From NCBI GenBank assembly GCA_017654935.2, contig CM065711.1, positions 34,673,578 through 34,737,577 of the forward strand: DNA of 64,000 nt, given 5' to 3'. Below, piece after piece: positions 25,466 to 36,899 of this stretch. This DNA is from Phymorhynchus buccinoides (Eukaryota; Mollusca; Gastropoda; Neogastropoda; Raphitomidae). How positions within the stretch are numbered: position 1 is the first letter of the stretch; each line of letters opens with the position of its first letter. The notes under the pieces were generated by a model. That model was given only the letters and a program-made list of their open reading frames with translations. It was not told where the DNA came from and searched no databases. The position numbers were made by a program, and so were the translations under genes.

Positions 25466-26346
25466 GTATGCTTGTCACTGGTTTCTCTGCCAAAGAGATC
25501 TACAGACAGCTGGTGTTGAAAAGTCTCACGTGGTCAATGAGTCCTTTTTGCCTGCAGCACTAGAGCCGATGCAAACGCCCCCTAGTCATAGAGTCGTAGT
25601 CTTCCACACAAGATTAAGCTGTGCCATGATATTTCAATACTGTAGGAAATCATCTGTTGTAGTGCTCTCATTTACTGTTGGCCCTTACTACAGGCTAAAC
25701 GTACCGATCCTTGATCAGACAGGGTGACTCGGAAAAAATGCTGCCCAAAAATGTGTAATAAAAAGTTTAATAATCAAACTATCATTTGATTTATCAGATG
25801 TTTAAAGAAGATTTATTGCATTGTACAACAATTTTTGTTCAAAGATTTGTGTATGCGTACATTAAAAATTAAGTTTCCATGCTATCCCATGTTCAGAAAA
25901 TGTCTTTTTGTGAGATCCAAAACAAATGCATTCATAAGTTTGATGTTTTCATGTGCAGTTTTAATAATTGTGATATCCGGACCAAAGTTTTATTCATAGT
26001 GGGCACAACAAGTCAGATATGTCGTGCAGTTTTGCAATCTTATTATAAGGGCAAAAATATGGTAATATTTGGAGAGAAAAACACGGACAGTTTTCAGACA
26101 ATTTACATTTTCTGCAAATATGTTTTAGCCCCTCAAAGAAGGACTCTTCTAACCAATGGGTTACCGCAGTTGCTTTCTGGAGCTCTCTGAAGCATTGTGA
26201 AAAAACAAACTGTTGGAACCTTAAACGCATTGCATCTTCTTCACAAATGTTAAAAAAACAAATCAAAATGATGGTTTTGATGTTTAAATTTTAATAACGA
26301 TTTTGTTGGTTTCATTTGATTTAGTCTCCCTATGTTTATCATACAG
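25466..26346. other. Remainder of intron 1
   Basis: No gene recognised. It ends in a good acceptor, a T-rich tract followed by TTTATCATACAG at 26346. Confidence 0.6.
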
Positions 26347-26867
26347 GCTATGCACAGACAGCAGCCTGGGACAAATGCAGCGAATCTCGGCTTTACTTAG
26401 GAACGATGTTCGAAATGATGTTCAGAATTATGTCAGGCAGCTTCACCTTAACAGCACCCACAAAGCATGTCATTTTTATAAACCAACCCAAGCAGACACT
26501 CTCAAAGCTGCAATTCTATCCATATTTTCGAGGAAATAGGCCTCTTTTCCCGTCCAGTCTAGGGGCCTATCTCTTCCCTGACTTTTTCAACAGACGCGAG
26601 ACTAGTAACAAGTCATCATTATGCATCACTTACTACGGCAGCTTTTCTAGGATTAGATTCAGACTTCGTTTTTTTTTCTTCTCATTTGATCGGAAACCGA
26701 GGCAGACCTCGGGTTCCCCCGGCAGCAGGTTAGGTCAGTGGAACTGCTCACAATGGTCAGGGACTGAGGTGGAGCATCTCTTCCCCTGTGACATGGTGGC
26801 CCAGTGTGCGGACTCTGAGGATGAAGCCCCCTGTCCCTACTCCACGGAGATGTGTGGGCCACACAAG
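26347..26867 (+). CDS. Receptor exon: second CUB-like domain plus LDLa module (allele B)
   Basis: 521 bp between acceptor CATACAG and donor GTGAGC (26868). Joined to the upstream exon it reads SSVSG-YAQTAAWDKCSESR in frame. The first two thirds resemble a CUB domain (RLYLGTMFEMM, FTLTAPTKHVIFI, LCITYYG, FRLRFFFFSF). The last third is an LDL-receptor class A module: WNCSQWS, FPCDMVAQC, ADSEDEAPC, with the acidic calcium-binding SEDE and the usual cysteine spacing, then YSTEMCGPHK. The exon ends on a codon boundary and the next begins on one. Confidence 0.85.
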
Positions 26868-26885
26868 GTGAGCGCACAGGCCTTG

Positions 26886-27020
26886 TAGTCATGAGTGTGC
26901 CTTAGACAGTCAACACGGGTGGTAGTACGTAAATTAGGCTAAGCAGCCCATCGTTTTGGGAGCTTAGTCTAATTCACATACTTCTACCCGTGTTGACAGT
27001 CTAAGACACACTCGTGACTA
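26886..27020. mobile_element. Foldback MITE immediately after the LDLa exon
   Basis: TAGTCATGAGTGTGCCTTAG and its inverse at the other end, with arms of about 58 bp (TCAACACGGGT blocks). It starts 18 bp after the splice donor. Allelic to 32242-32377. Confidence 0.8.
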
Positions 27021-27874
27021 TGGGCCCGCTGGTGGTCTTTGTTTTGCCTTGTACTGTTCCCACCATTAGTATTGCAGTTATAATTCAGTCTCTGTGTCAA
27101 TTTAGACCTGGTATTGCAGTACCTCCAGCATCTGCTTCGAACACTGAATGGTGGTTGGAGTGGTTGGTTGATGGTTCGTCTCATATGTGGTCTGTAGCCG
27201 AGCAGACGTTCAACCCAGCATTCATTCATTCATTCAGGATGTGTCTCTTTCTTTTTTTTTTGGTTGAATATTTTTCCATCTGCTTCTTTATCTAGAATGC
27301 AAATATATATGATTCTTCTGTCCTTGAAATTATTATCTAATCGCATCTATCCAGCAGGGAATTCAAACCTAAGTTTTATCACTATTTTTGAATCAATTGC
27401 AATAAATTGTGGTCCCATTCGTGTGGAGTTTTCCTACCACACCCCTCTCCCCCTTTCGCCTACCCCGACCCACATATCATTCATACCTATTACTTAGTCC
27501 TGCTAAGTCTTTTCCTAACGACACAATAGTCGGTGGACACTACCCCCTCCCTCCTCTAAATTCTCAACTCACTTATCTACACAATTGTAGGTTGCATACC
27601 CCCTTATGCTTACAACTCTCAATAACAAAGTCTGGTTCCTTCAGTTCCATGACAATAACCCGAGGTTGATCCTAACCCTATCCCTTTCCCGAGCAACGGT
27701 AGAATGTTGCTTATCACTGAATACATGCAATGCAAACATTTGGTGTTGGTAGGGAGGGTGTCTAAAATGCTTAGTATTTGGCATATTCCAGTCACAGAGT
27801 AATCCGGGCTGCTCTTCCCCAGAGAGCATGTTGCTGCAAGCGCAGTGCCTACATATTTTTTGGGGGGAGGGGGA
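27021..27874. other. Intron 2 sequence, no gene recognised
   Basis: No repeat or coding signal was identified beyond short open frames that are not conserved in kind. Confidence 0.5.
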
Positions 27875-28177
27875 ACAGGGTGAAGAGGGTGTGTGGGCAG
27901 ACATGGAAAAACTAACTATCAATTTAGTCATACCAGGCAGCAGAATTTCTCCCTTCTCTTACCAACTGTTAATGGCCGTGGGAATTTTATGTGCATAAAG
28001 CGCATGGGCCAGACTAGCTTTATGTCCCCATGTGCAAAGGACTCGATGTTCAGTTTGATTTTTCTGTCGAATTAGAAAGAAAGGGTGAGGCCGGGATTCG
28101 AACCCGGGTCACTCACGTTGCAGTCATGCATTGACATTGGCAGGTGAACATCTTAACCACTCTGCCACCTTCCCTGC
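27875..28177 (-). mobile_element. tRNA-derived SINE (allele B, copy 1)
   Basis: The minus strand reads GGAAGGTGGCAGAGTGGTTA with an intact B box (GGGTTCGAATCCC) and the same body as the SINE at 22427-22722. It lies in intron 2, antisense to the receptor gene. Allelic to 31087-31397. Confidence 0.88.
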
Positions 28178-28223
28178 TTTAAAGAGACGGTGAAGGAAAT
28201 AATGCTTTCGTTGTTGGTATCAG

Positions 28224-28262
28224 GTGGAGGTTGGAGGACAGTGTTACATTTATGGAAGGTCA
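28224..28262 (+). CDS. Receptor exon: start of C-type lectin domain, cut by gap (allele B)
   Basis: After acceptor TTGGTATCAG the frame reads VEVGGQCYIYGRS, the opening of a C-type lectin-like domain, and stops at the assembly gap. The complete exon is at 30829-31040 on contig C. Confidence 0.8.
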
Positions 28263-28762
28263 NNNNNNNNNNNNNNNNNNNNNNNNNNNNNNNNNNNNNN
28301 NNNNNNNNNNNNNNNNNNNNNNNNNNNNNNNNNNNNNNNNNNNNNNNNNNNNNNNNNNNNNNNNNNNNNNNNNNNNNNNNNNNNNNNNNNNNNNNNNNNN
28401 NNNNNNNNNNNNNNNNNNNNNNNNNNNNNNNNNNNNNNNNNNNNNNNNNNNNNNNNNNNNNNNNNNNNNNNNNNNNNNNNNNNNNNNNNNNNNNNNNNNN
28501 NNNNNNNNNNNNNNNNNNNNNNNNNNNNNNNNNNNNNNNNNNNNNNNNNNNNNNNNNNNNNNNNNNNNNNNNNNNNNNNNNNNNNNNNNNNNNNNNNNNN
28601 NNNNNNNNNNNNNNNNNNNNNNNNNNNNNNNNNNNNNNNNNNNNNNNNNNNNNNNNNNNNNNNNNNNNNNNNNNNNNNNNNNNNNNNNNNNNNNNNNNNN
28701 NNNNNNNNNNNNNNNNNNNNNNNNNNNNNNNNNNNNNNNNNNNNNNNNNNNNNNNNNNNNNN
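28263..28762. other. Assembly gap (500 N) between inverted copies
   Basis: Exactly 500 N. It separates contig B from contig C at what would be the centre of the apparent palindrome, so no sequence directly joins the two arms. Confidence 0.99.
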
Positions 28763-28922
28763 ATTAAGCAACATTGCTTTTTTTTCGTCCAGTCCTCATG
28801 CAAAAAAATAGAAACTGAAGAAAAGAAATCAAACATAAATACAAAGAACAACCAAAAGAAAACAAATGAGTGGAGAAAATACAATCTTAAACTAAACAAT
28901 TGTCTGCCCCATCCTTCTTTTA

Positions 28923-29600
<678 letters not shown>

Positions 29601-29838
29601 ATATATATATAATTTTTAAAAACAGGACCACCTTTGCAACAAAAAAAGAAAGAAAGAAAAGAAAACAAACGGGAAACAAAAGCGAAAAAGAGGGAATACA
29701 AATAAGAAAAATGAAATAAAAGAAGAAAAGAAAACATTACAAACAATATAGTGAAGGCGGAGGAGGTGGATGGGGATAGGGGTTGGGGTGGGTATGCAAT
29801 TTATTAAAACATTAAATTCAAGATTTAAAGAACATGAC

Positions 29839-30138
29839 CTGCAGGCACTGAGGGAATCACACGCGAATTGTTGGTGCGTCCAGTGGCCCAGAGGACAAGC
29901 GGTGAGTGGAACGGGCCATGGCACGGAGCGTGCAGAGGTGCGGATTGTGAGGGTGTGACTGTTGTTGCCAGAGTCTGACAAAGAGGGCAGCTCACACAAA
30001 AAGCCGATGAAATGCCACCCATTGATCTCATTGTGGTCAACCTTACACGTATGGAAGATGAAGAAGGCTGCTTCTTGAAACAGCGCGTTCATGTAGAAAG
30101 CGACACTTCCGCTGTTCCATTTCAAAGCCCCGGAATAC
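29839..30138 (-). CDS. Receptor exon: end of C-type lectin domain and following Cys-rich segment
   Basis: 300 bp between acceptor TTCCAACCCAG and donor GTCATG. Joined to the upstream exon it gives NWAGPHGM-YSGALKWNSGS in frame. It completes the lectin-like fold (FYMNALFQEAAFFIFH, HFIGFLCE) and continues into CPLGHWTHQQFACDSLSACR, a CxxGHxTHxxxACDxxSxC pattern I associate with molluscan multi-module receptors that continue into further LDLa and membrane modules. The exon ends two bases into a codon, so more exons must follow, but none is seen before the contig end at 28763. This exon has no counterpart in contig B because B ends first. Confidence 0.8.
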
Positions 30139-30330
30139 CTGGGTTGGAAATCAACGAAAATGTCACCAATTAACTCTATGCATCATGAATGTCCACACAC
30201 ACTCCCATGGGTTGGTGCAAATACCCCATTCACTACAGGTGCACCCACTCTCACTTAACTGTACCAAAACTACACCTCAATATAATACTGTCGGAATCAC
30301 TTTCAGTGGAAGGACGTTAAACTAAAGAAC

Positions 30331-30646
<316 letters not shown>

Positions 30647-30828
30647 ATTAATGTTAATGTATGTTGTTTTATCAAAGTGTGACATTGATATGATGCCAAC
30701 AGACAACGAATCCAGTTTTGAACGCTGCACAGAAAACTGTCAGGCAAACAGCAACTGTGAGAGAGAGACATAAACACCAGAGAGACAGAAACAAGACTGA
30801 CAGCCAAGCAAACACATATTCTAGTCAC

Positions 30829-31040
30829 ATTCCATGTGGTCCAGCCCAGTTCAAAGCAAGCATTATGTAATCCTCGATTCCAAGCTGTTGCAGACTGTTT
30901 TCCACGCGGCGCCATTCTTCAAAGGTCTCCCAGCTGGCGTGTGATGCTCCGTGTTCTTTGCAGTGCACATCAGCTGGTGTCTTCTTCAGCTTTTCGTAGG
31001 TTGACCTTCCATAAATGTAACACTGTCCTCCAACCTCCAC
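30829..31040 (-). CDS. Receptor exon: first half of C-type lectin domain
   Basis: 212 bp, phase 0 at the 5' side and phase 2 at the 3' side. It reads VEVGGQCYIYGRS, then a helix-rich segment with VHCKEHGA and SWETFEEWRRVENSL, then YIMLALNWAGPHG, the usual opening of a C-type lectin-like domain (Cys, first helix, second Cys, second helix, core strand). The acceptor is TTGGTATCAG. The donor GTGACT is weak, but the join to the next exon keeps the frame and completes the domain, which supports it. Confidence 0.85.
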
Positions 31041-31086
31041 CTGATACCAACAACGAAAGCATTATTTCCTTCACCGTGTCTTTAAA

Positions 31087-31397
31087 GCAGGGAAGGTGGC
31101 AGAGTGGTTAAGATGTTCACCTGCCAATGTTAATGCATGACTGCAACGTGAGCGACCCGGGTTCGAATCCCAGCCTCACCCTTTCTTTCTAATTCGACAG
31201 AAAAATCAAACTGAACATCGAGTCCTTTGCACATGGGGACATAAAGCTAGTCTGGCCCATGCGCTTTATGCACATAAAAATCCCACGGCCGTTAACAGTT
31301 GGTAAGAGAAGGGAGAAATTCTGCTGCCTGGTATGACTAAATTGATAGTTAGTTTGTCCATGTCTGCCCACACACCCTCTTCACCCTGTTCCCCCTC
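31087..31397 (+). mobile_element. tRNA-derived SINE (copy 1)
   Basis: Head GGAAGGTGGCAGAGTGGTTA (A box) at about 31090 and GGGTTCGAATCCC (B box) at 31159-31171, a Leu/Ser-type tRNA-like promoter, followed by a body with CTGGCCCATGCGCTTTATGC and CTGCCTGGTATGACTAAATT. The body is shared with 36557-36853. It lies in intron 2 of the receptor gene on the opposite strand. Confidence 0.9.
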
Positions 31398-32241
31398 CCC
31401 CAAAAAAATATGTAGGCTCTGCGCTTGCAGCAACATGCTCTCTGGGGAAGAGCAGCCCGGATTACTCTGTGACTGGAATATGCCAAATACTAAGCATTTT
31501 AGACACCCTCCCTACCAACACCAAATGTTTGCATTGCATGTATTCAGTGATAAGCAACATTCTACCGTTGCTCGGGAAAGGGATAGGGTTAGGATCAACC
31601 TCGGGTTATTGTCATGGAACTGAAGGAACCAGACTTTGTTATTGAGAGTTGTAAGCATAAGGGGGTATGCAACCTACAATTGTGTAGATAAGTGAGTTGA
31701 GAATTAAGAGGAGGGAGAGGTAGTGTCCACCGACTATTGTGTCGTTAGGAAAAGACTTAGCAGGACTAAGTAATAGGTATGAATAATATGTGGGTCGGGG
31801 TAGGCGAAAGGGGGAGAGGGGTGCGGTAGGAAAACTCCACACGAATGGGACCACAATTTATTGCAATTGATTCAAAAATAGTGATAAAACTTAGGTTTGA
31901 ATTCCCTGCTGGATAGATGCGATTAGATAATAATTTCAAGGACAGAAGAATCATATATATTTGCATTCTAGATAAAGAAGCAGATGGAAAAATATTCAAC
32001 CAAAAAAAAAAGAAAGAGACACATCCTGAATGAATGAATGAATGCTGGGTTGAACGTCTGCTCGGCTACGACCACATATGAGACGAACCATCAACCAACC
32101 ACTCCAACCACCATTCAGTGTTCGAAGCAGATGCCGGAAGTACTGCAATACCAGGTCTAAATTGACACAGAGACTGAATTATAACTGCAATACTAATGGT
32201 GGGAACAGTACAAGGCAAAACAAAGACCACCAGCGGGCCCA
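31398..32241. other. Intron 2 sequence, no gene recognised
   Basis: Allelic to 27021-27870 with few differences. No repeat identified. Confidence 0.5.
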
Positions 32242-32377
32242 TAGTCACGAGTGTGTCTTAGACTGTCAACACGGGGTAGAAGTATGTGAATTAGACTAAG
32301 CTCCCAAAACGATGGGCTGCTTAGCCTAATTTACGTACTACTACCCGTGTTGACTGTCTAAGGCACACTCATGACTA
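32242..32377. mobile_element. Foldback MITE next to the LDLa exon (contig C)
   Basis: Inverted arms of about 58 bp with TAGTCACGAGTGTGTCTTAG at one end and the matching inverse at the other. Present in both alleles, so the insertion predates their split. Confidence 0.8.
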
Positions 32378-32395
32378 CAAGGCCTGTGCGCTCAC

Positions 32396-32916
32396 CTTGT
32401 GTGGCCCACACATCTCCGTGGAGTAGGGACAGGGGGCTTCATCCTCAGAGTCCGCACACTGGGCCACCATGTCACAGGGGAAGAGATGCTCCACCTCAGT
32501 CCCTGACCATTGTGAGCAGTTCCACTGACCTAACCTGCTGCCGGGGGAACCCGAGGTCTGCCTCGGTTTCCGATCAAATGAGAAGAAAAAAAAACGAAGT
32601 CTGAATCTAATCCTAGAAAAGCTGCCGTAGTAAGTGATGCATAATGATGACTTGTTACTAGTCTCGCGTCTGTTGAAAAAGTCAGGGAAGAGATAGGCCC
32701 CTAGACTGGACGGGAAAAGAGGCCTATTTCCTCGAAAATATGGATAGAATTGCAGCTTTGAGAGTGTCTGCTTGGGTTGGTTTATAAAAATGACATGCTT
32801 TGTGGGTGCTGTTAAGGTGAAGCTGCCTGACATAATTCTGAACATCATTTCGAACATCGTTCCTAAGTAAAGCCGAGATTCGCTGCATTTGTCCCAGGCT
32901 GCTGTCTGTGCATAGC
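32396..32916 (-). CDS. Receptor exon: second CUB-like domain plus LDLa module
   Basis: The contig C copy of 26347-26867, with the same acceptor (CATACAG), donor (GTGAGC) and 521-bp length, and the same translation as far as I compared. The CUB-like part runs over about residues 1-125 and the LDLa module over about 130-170 (WNCSQWS ... CDMVAQC ... SEDEAPC). LDLa modules fold around calcium and commonly bind ligands, and CUB modules are extracellular, so an extracellular receptor or secreted protein is implied. Confidence 0.87.
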
Positions 32917-33799
32917 CTGTATGATAAACATAGGGAGACTAAATCAAATGAAACCAACAAAATCGTTATTAAAATTTTAACATCAAAACCATCATTTTGA
33001 TTTGTTTTTTTACATTTGTGAAGAAGATGCAATGCGTTTAAGGTTCCAACAGTTTGTTTTTTCACAATGCTTCAGAGAGCTCCAGAAAGCAACTGCGGTA
33101 ACCCATTGGTTAGAAGAGTCCTTCTTTGAGGGGCTAAAACATATTTGCAGAAAATGTAAATTGTCTGAAAACTGTCCGTGTTTTTCTCTCCAAATATTAC
33201 CATATTTTTGCCCTTATAATAAGATTGCAAAACTGCACGACATATCTGACTTGTTGTGCCCACTATGAATAAAACTTTGGTCCGGATACCACAATTATTA
33301 AAACTGCACATGAAAACATCAAACTTATGAATGCATTTGTTTTGGATCTCACAAAAAGACATTTTCTGAAAATGGGATAGCATGGAAACTTAATTTTTAA
33401 TGTACGCATACACAAATCTTTGAACAAAAAATTGTTGTACAATGCAATAAATCTTCTTTAAACATCTGATAAATCAAATGATAGTTTGATTATTAAACTT
33501 TTTATTACACATTTTTGGGCAGCATTTTTTCCGAGTCACCCTGTCTGATCAAGAATCGGTACGTTTAGCCTGTAGTATGGGCCAACAGTAAATGAGAGCA
33601 CTACAACAGATGATTTCCTACAGTATTGGAATATCATGGCACAGCTTAATCTTGTGTGGAAGACTACGACTCTCTGACTAGGGGGCGTTTGCATCGGCTC
33701 TAGTGCTGCAGGCAAAAGGGACTCATTGGCCACGTGCGACTTTCCCCAACACCAGCTGTCTGTAGATCTCTTTGGCAGAGAAACCAGTGACAAGCATAC
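32917..33799. other. Intron 1 sequence, no gene recognised
   Basis: Allelic to 25466-26346. The acceptor end is T-rich on the minus strand. Confidence 0.5.
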
Positions 33800-34230
33800 A
33801 CAGTAGTAGTAGGGGGCCGAGTTTTACAGACCTTGTTTTGCATTTTGAGGATTCTGAGGATGACTGGATGACGTCTCTGTTATGTGGGTTATGACGTCAT
33901 GTCCAGGTATGACGTCATATCCGGTCATGTGACTCCTCAAACTCAATGGGTTGTCATGTACATTGCGTTATGACACGCACATATCCGGGCCCTAACATGA
34001 TCAGATATTATGCCACCGGATATCGCATAACTTAACATGCTCATCACTGGAAGCATGACATAACATGCATGACCACCTATGTAGCTTGAGGAGTCACATG
34101 ACCGGATATAATGCCATAACTGGACATGACGTCATGCCCCACTTGACAGGATATGACCTCATCCAGTCATCCTCAGAATCCTCAAACTGCAATAGAGGTC
34201 TGTAAAACGCGGCCCCCACTACTCACAGTG
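33800..34230. mobile_element. Foldback element with TGACGTCA palindromes (contig C)
   Basis: Long inverted arms with GAGGATTCTGAGGATGACTG near one end and the inverse near the other. TGACGTCA occurs at 33892, 33910 and 34127. It lies in intron 1 of the receptor gene. Confidence 0.8.
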
Positions 34231-34351
34231 TTGGGTTTAGCATGTACCAGCATCAAGACCCTCCACTTTAAAGACCCACCACATCCAGGAGTGAAAATCA
34301 CAGTTTACACGTGTTTCCCTCTCTCGCTGGTAAGAAATCTTATTTTGGTCA

Positions 34352-34445
34352 GTGACTCCCATGCAAATGCCCCATATTCAAAACAAGATGGACACTTTGA
34401 TTAGCAGCCTCAATTTGAATGTGGGGGCATTTGCATGTGGGTCAC
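34352..34445. repeat. Inverted repeat carrying ATGCAAAT octamers (contig C)
   Basis: CCCATGCAAATGCCCC and GGGGGCATTTGCATGTGGG arms around a short loop, as in the B allele. Confidence 0.65.
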
Positions 34446-35097
34446 ACCTGGTCAGAAAAAAATCAAAGTACTTAATTTTGGGGGGTCATTGTGTCTTTAA
34501 CAATGAGAGCAGAGTGATGTTTTCAGTGAGGATCAGATACTTCTTCAAAGATCAGGACCTGAGAATGCAAATCAGAAATGAAGTCTTGGAAAAGGCTGTA
34601 GATGCTGACTTGTAAACGTTTTTATTGTTGTTTTAAATGCAAATAATGAAGATGGGTAAGAATGCCCGAAATGGCACATTTGAAGTTTGAGATGTTACTG
34701 TGCACACAAGATAATCATAAATTACATCACCATTGCTCAATGTTACTCAAACAAAAGTCGAAAGGATGTGACACACAATGCATGTATATTAACGGATCAG
34801 TATAACATACACATGTCTGTAATAAAGAGTGATTTGTATAGAGGATGTGTTGCTATAATTATAGCAGAATAATGAATAATTGTCAACAGGACAGTAAGTA
34901 TTACTCTTATACTCGTTTTCAACGAATACAAAGTGGGCCTGTATTCACATTGAGATAATTTGAGACTTGTCATAATGGTATCTTAGAAGTCCTTGTATAG
35001 TCCTATTAAATCCTACTACTTTAGAAGGACTTCTAAAAGATCATCTGTGGAATCGTTGAAGCATTCAAATATATCCTGTAGTAAATGTGGATCATCA

Positions 35098-35486
35098 CTG
35101 ATATTTAAGCAACAACACAATCAAACGTCCGCCAAAGGGTCAAGAATATTTCAGTTGGTTTCTTGCAAATGAAAGGAAACCGTTTGAGAATTTACGGCTG
35201 TAGGTGATATTCTGCAGCACGTGTCATACCCAAAACTATCCCTTAATCTTGTTTGTTTTTCATAGTTATCAATCACATAAAAATACATTTTTCAATCGTA
35301 CTCTTCACAGAAAGCTAATCTTAAACTTATTCAAACAGCATGAGAGCCTCTCGAATGACGTAGTTACCTCATGGCAACCACACACTGGGCAGACGTATCT
35401 CCTGTTTCCTTTCATTTGCAAGAAGCAAACTGAAATATTCTTGACCCTTTGGCGGACGTTTGATTGTGTTGTTGCTTAAATATCAG
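35098..35486. mobile_element. MITE with about 80-bp inverted ends (contig C)
   Basis: Begins CTGATATTTAAGCAACAACA and ends TTGCTTAAATATCAG. Contains the same CCGCCAAAGGGTCAAGAAT arms as 23782-24167. Confidence 0.8.
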
Positions 35487-35487
35487 G

Positions 35488-35715
35488 GATGGGAATTGTC
35501 CACCAAACAGCAAATTTCCGCCAAAATGACATTGCTTTTCCGCTGGAAAAAAAAGTCTGTCCGCCGAAAAGACACAAAACAAATGAACTAAACTTAGCCA
35601 TTCTAATGCTGTTTTAGGGCTTCAATTACCAAAAAAAGCTCCAGCATTACCCCCTGGACCCCTACTAGACGCACGTTTTTCAGCTTTTTTTTTACTTTTC
35701 CAATTCCCATGCCTG
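35488..35715. mobile_element. Short inverted-repeat element and neighbouring (ATG)n
   Basis: GATGGGAATTG and CCAATTCCCATGCC mark inverted ends. A pure ATG/ATC tract follows at about 35755-35801, longer than in the other allele. Confidence 0.6.
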
Positions 35716-35755
35716 CTTAATGTTGAAACATTACCATCACTAGTGCGCCAATGTT

Positions 35756-35806
<51 letters not shown>

Positions 35807-35837
35807 AGTATGACATTTATCTTTTTTTTTTAATTAC

Positions 35838-36249
35838 CTGACACAGAAGAGAGGTGGACCACTTCAGCTGTTCTACTCCTACTCCTGACATCGGGTTGGT
35901 CAACTGCCTGAAAAGCGACTATCATAAGTTTGCACGCTGTTTGCGCTTCTCGCCAATCACGCTTAGTCGACAACAAAAGTCGAATTGAGTTCGCTGAAAT
36001 TGTACTGACTCTAACAAAGTCATGTTCTGTTCTCATTTCCCTGCCGCAATGCCGACAGAAAAACACCCCTTGCGTGTTTATCCTTCTATGCATCACAAGA
36101 CGTACAAACTTGTTGCGTGGAACTGTAATCTTGACACTACACTGAGCGGGAAAGTCGCACCTTTGAAAATGCACAATCCCACGGGTGTCTCTTATAGATA
36201 AAGTCTTGTGGTCCTTCTCCCAGCAACCACTCAGGTTATGCATGGTCAT
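35838..36249 (-). CDS. Receptor exon: N-terminal CUB-like domain
   Basis: The contig C copy of 23030-23441, ending at the same GTAATT donor and joining in phase to 32916. Six or more cysteines and alternating hydrophobic strands fit a CUB-like module; I do not recognise a closer named family. The first exon boundary is uncertain: the frame is open beyond the ATG at 36247-36249, and a separate frame starting at ATG 36312-36314 reads like a signal peptide (DIFGIVLVLGMLAYC) but runs into a TGA. Lys replaces the Thr found at one position in the B allele. Confidence 0.7.
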
Positions 36250-36556
36250 GGGCGGAGCTTCAGTTGGCAATATGCCAACATACCAAGTACCAAAACAATA
36301 CCAAATATATCCATTGCATACAAACAGGGAGCCCAGTACACAACAGTTGAAATACAGTGTGGTGTATTTTGGCATGCTTTATTGATTGTACTGCACTTCT
36401 ATGTTACCACATTGTAATGTTTCTTAACGGGATAATTAATAAAGTGAAAAAAACACCTTTTGACTTTGCAGCCAGTATGTCCATGCAAAAAAGGACAGTT
36501 TCGTTGAGTAGACTAGAACGAGCAGCTGTGTGCTCACTGGAGGCATAGTACTGTAG

Positions 36557-36853
36557 GACGGAAGGTGGCAGAGTGGTTAAGACGTTCGCCTGCTAAATGC
36601 AATGCGTGAGTAACCTGGGTTTTAACCCCGGCCTCGCCCTTTCTTTCTAGTTGAATGGGGAAAATTGAACTAAACGTCGAGTCCTTGGATAGAGACTTAA
36701 AGCTAGTCTGACCTGTGCGCCTTACTCACGCTAAGAATCCCATGGCAGTCAAAAGTTGGACAGAGCAGGGAGAAATCCCGCTGCCTGGTATGATCAAATT
36801 AATACCTAGCTTTATTAAGCCTGCTTCCCCCCCCACTTTTTCACCCTATCCAC
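36557..36853 (+). mobile_element. tRNA-derived SINE (copy 2)
   Basis: A box GGTGGCAGAGTGGTTAAGAC at about 36564; the B box is degenerate (GGGTTTTAACCCC). The body matches copy 1 through CTGCCTGGTATGA. It lies upstream of the first visible receptor exon and directly before the L2-like LINE. Confidence 0.87.
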
Positions 36854-36899
36854 CTTCCTCCATTAAAACAAATGTCAGAGATAAGTCTGTCTAGTCGAC

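Larger units (their letters stand above)
3761..28262 (-). other. Contig B: inverted second copy of 31008-53957 (probable haplotig)
   Basis: Every landmark of this contig recurs on the opposite strand in reversed order between about 31008 and 53957: 96-bp repeat, CR1-like LINE, TTAA MITE, RTE LINE, PIN-like gene, 65-bp minisatellite, L2-like LINE, SINEs and receptor exons. Mirror pairs sum to about 59264-59280 near 22-28 kb, 59347 at the PIN-like gene and about 57.7 kb at the outer end, the drift coming from microsatellite and indel differences. Both ends of B match internal positions of contig C. Containment plus small allelic differences favours a haplotig over a true palindrome. Confidence 0.9.

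Noticed and set aside
31090..31172. Functional tRNA gene
   Set aside because: The A and B boxes are tRNA-like, but the sequence between them does not give a convincing cloverleaf and it is followed by a repeated body, so it is a SINE head.
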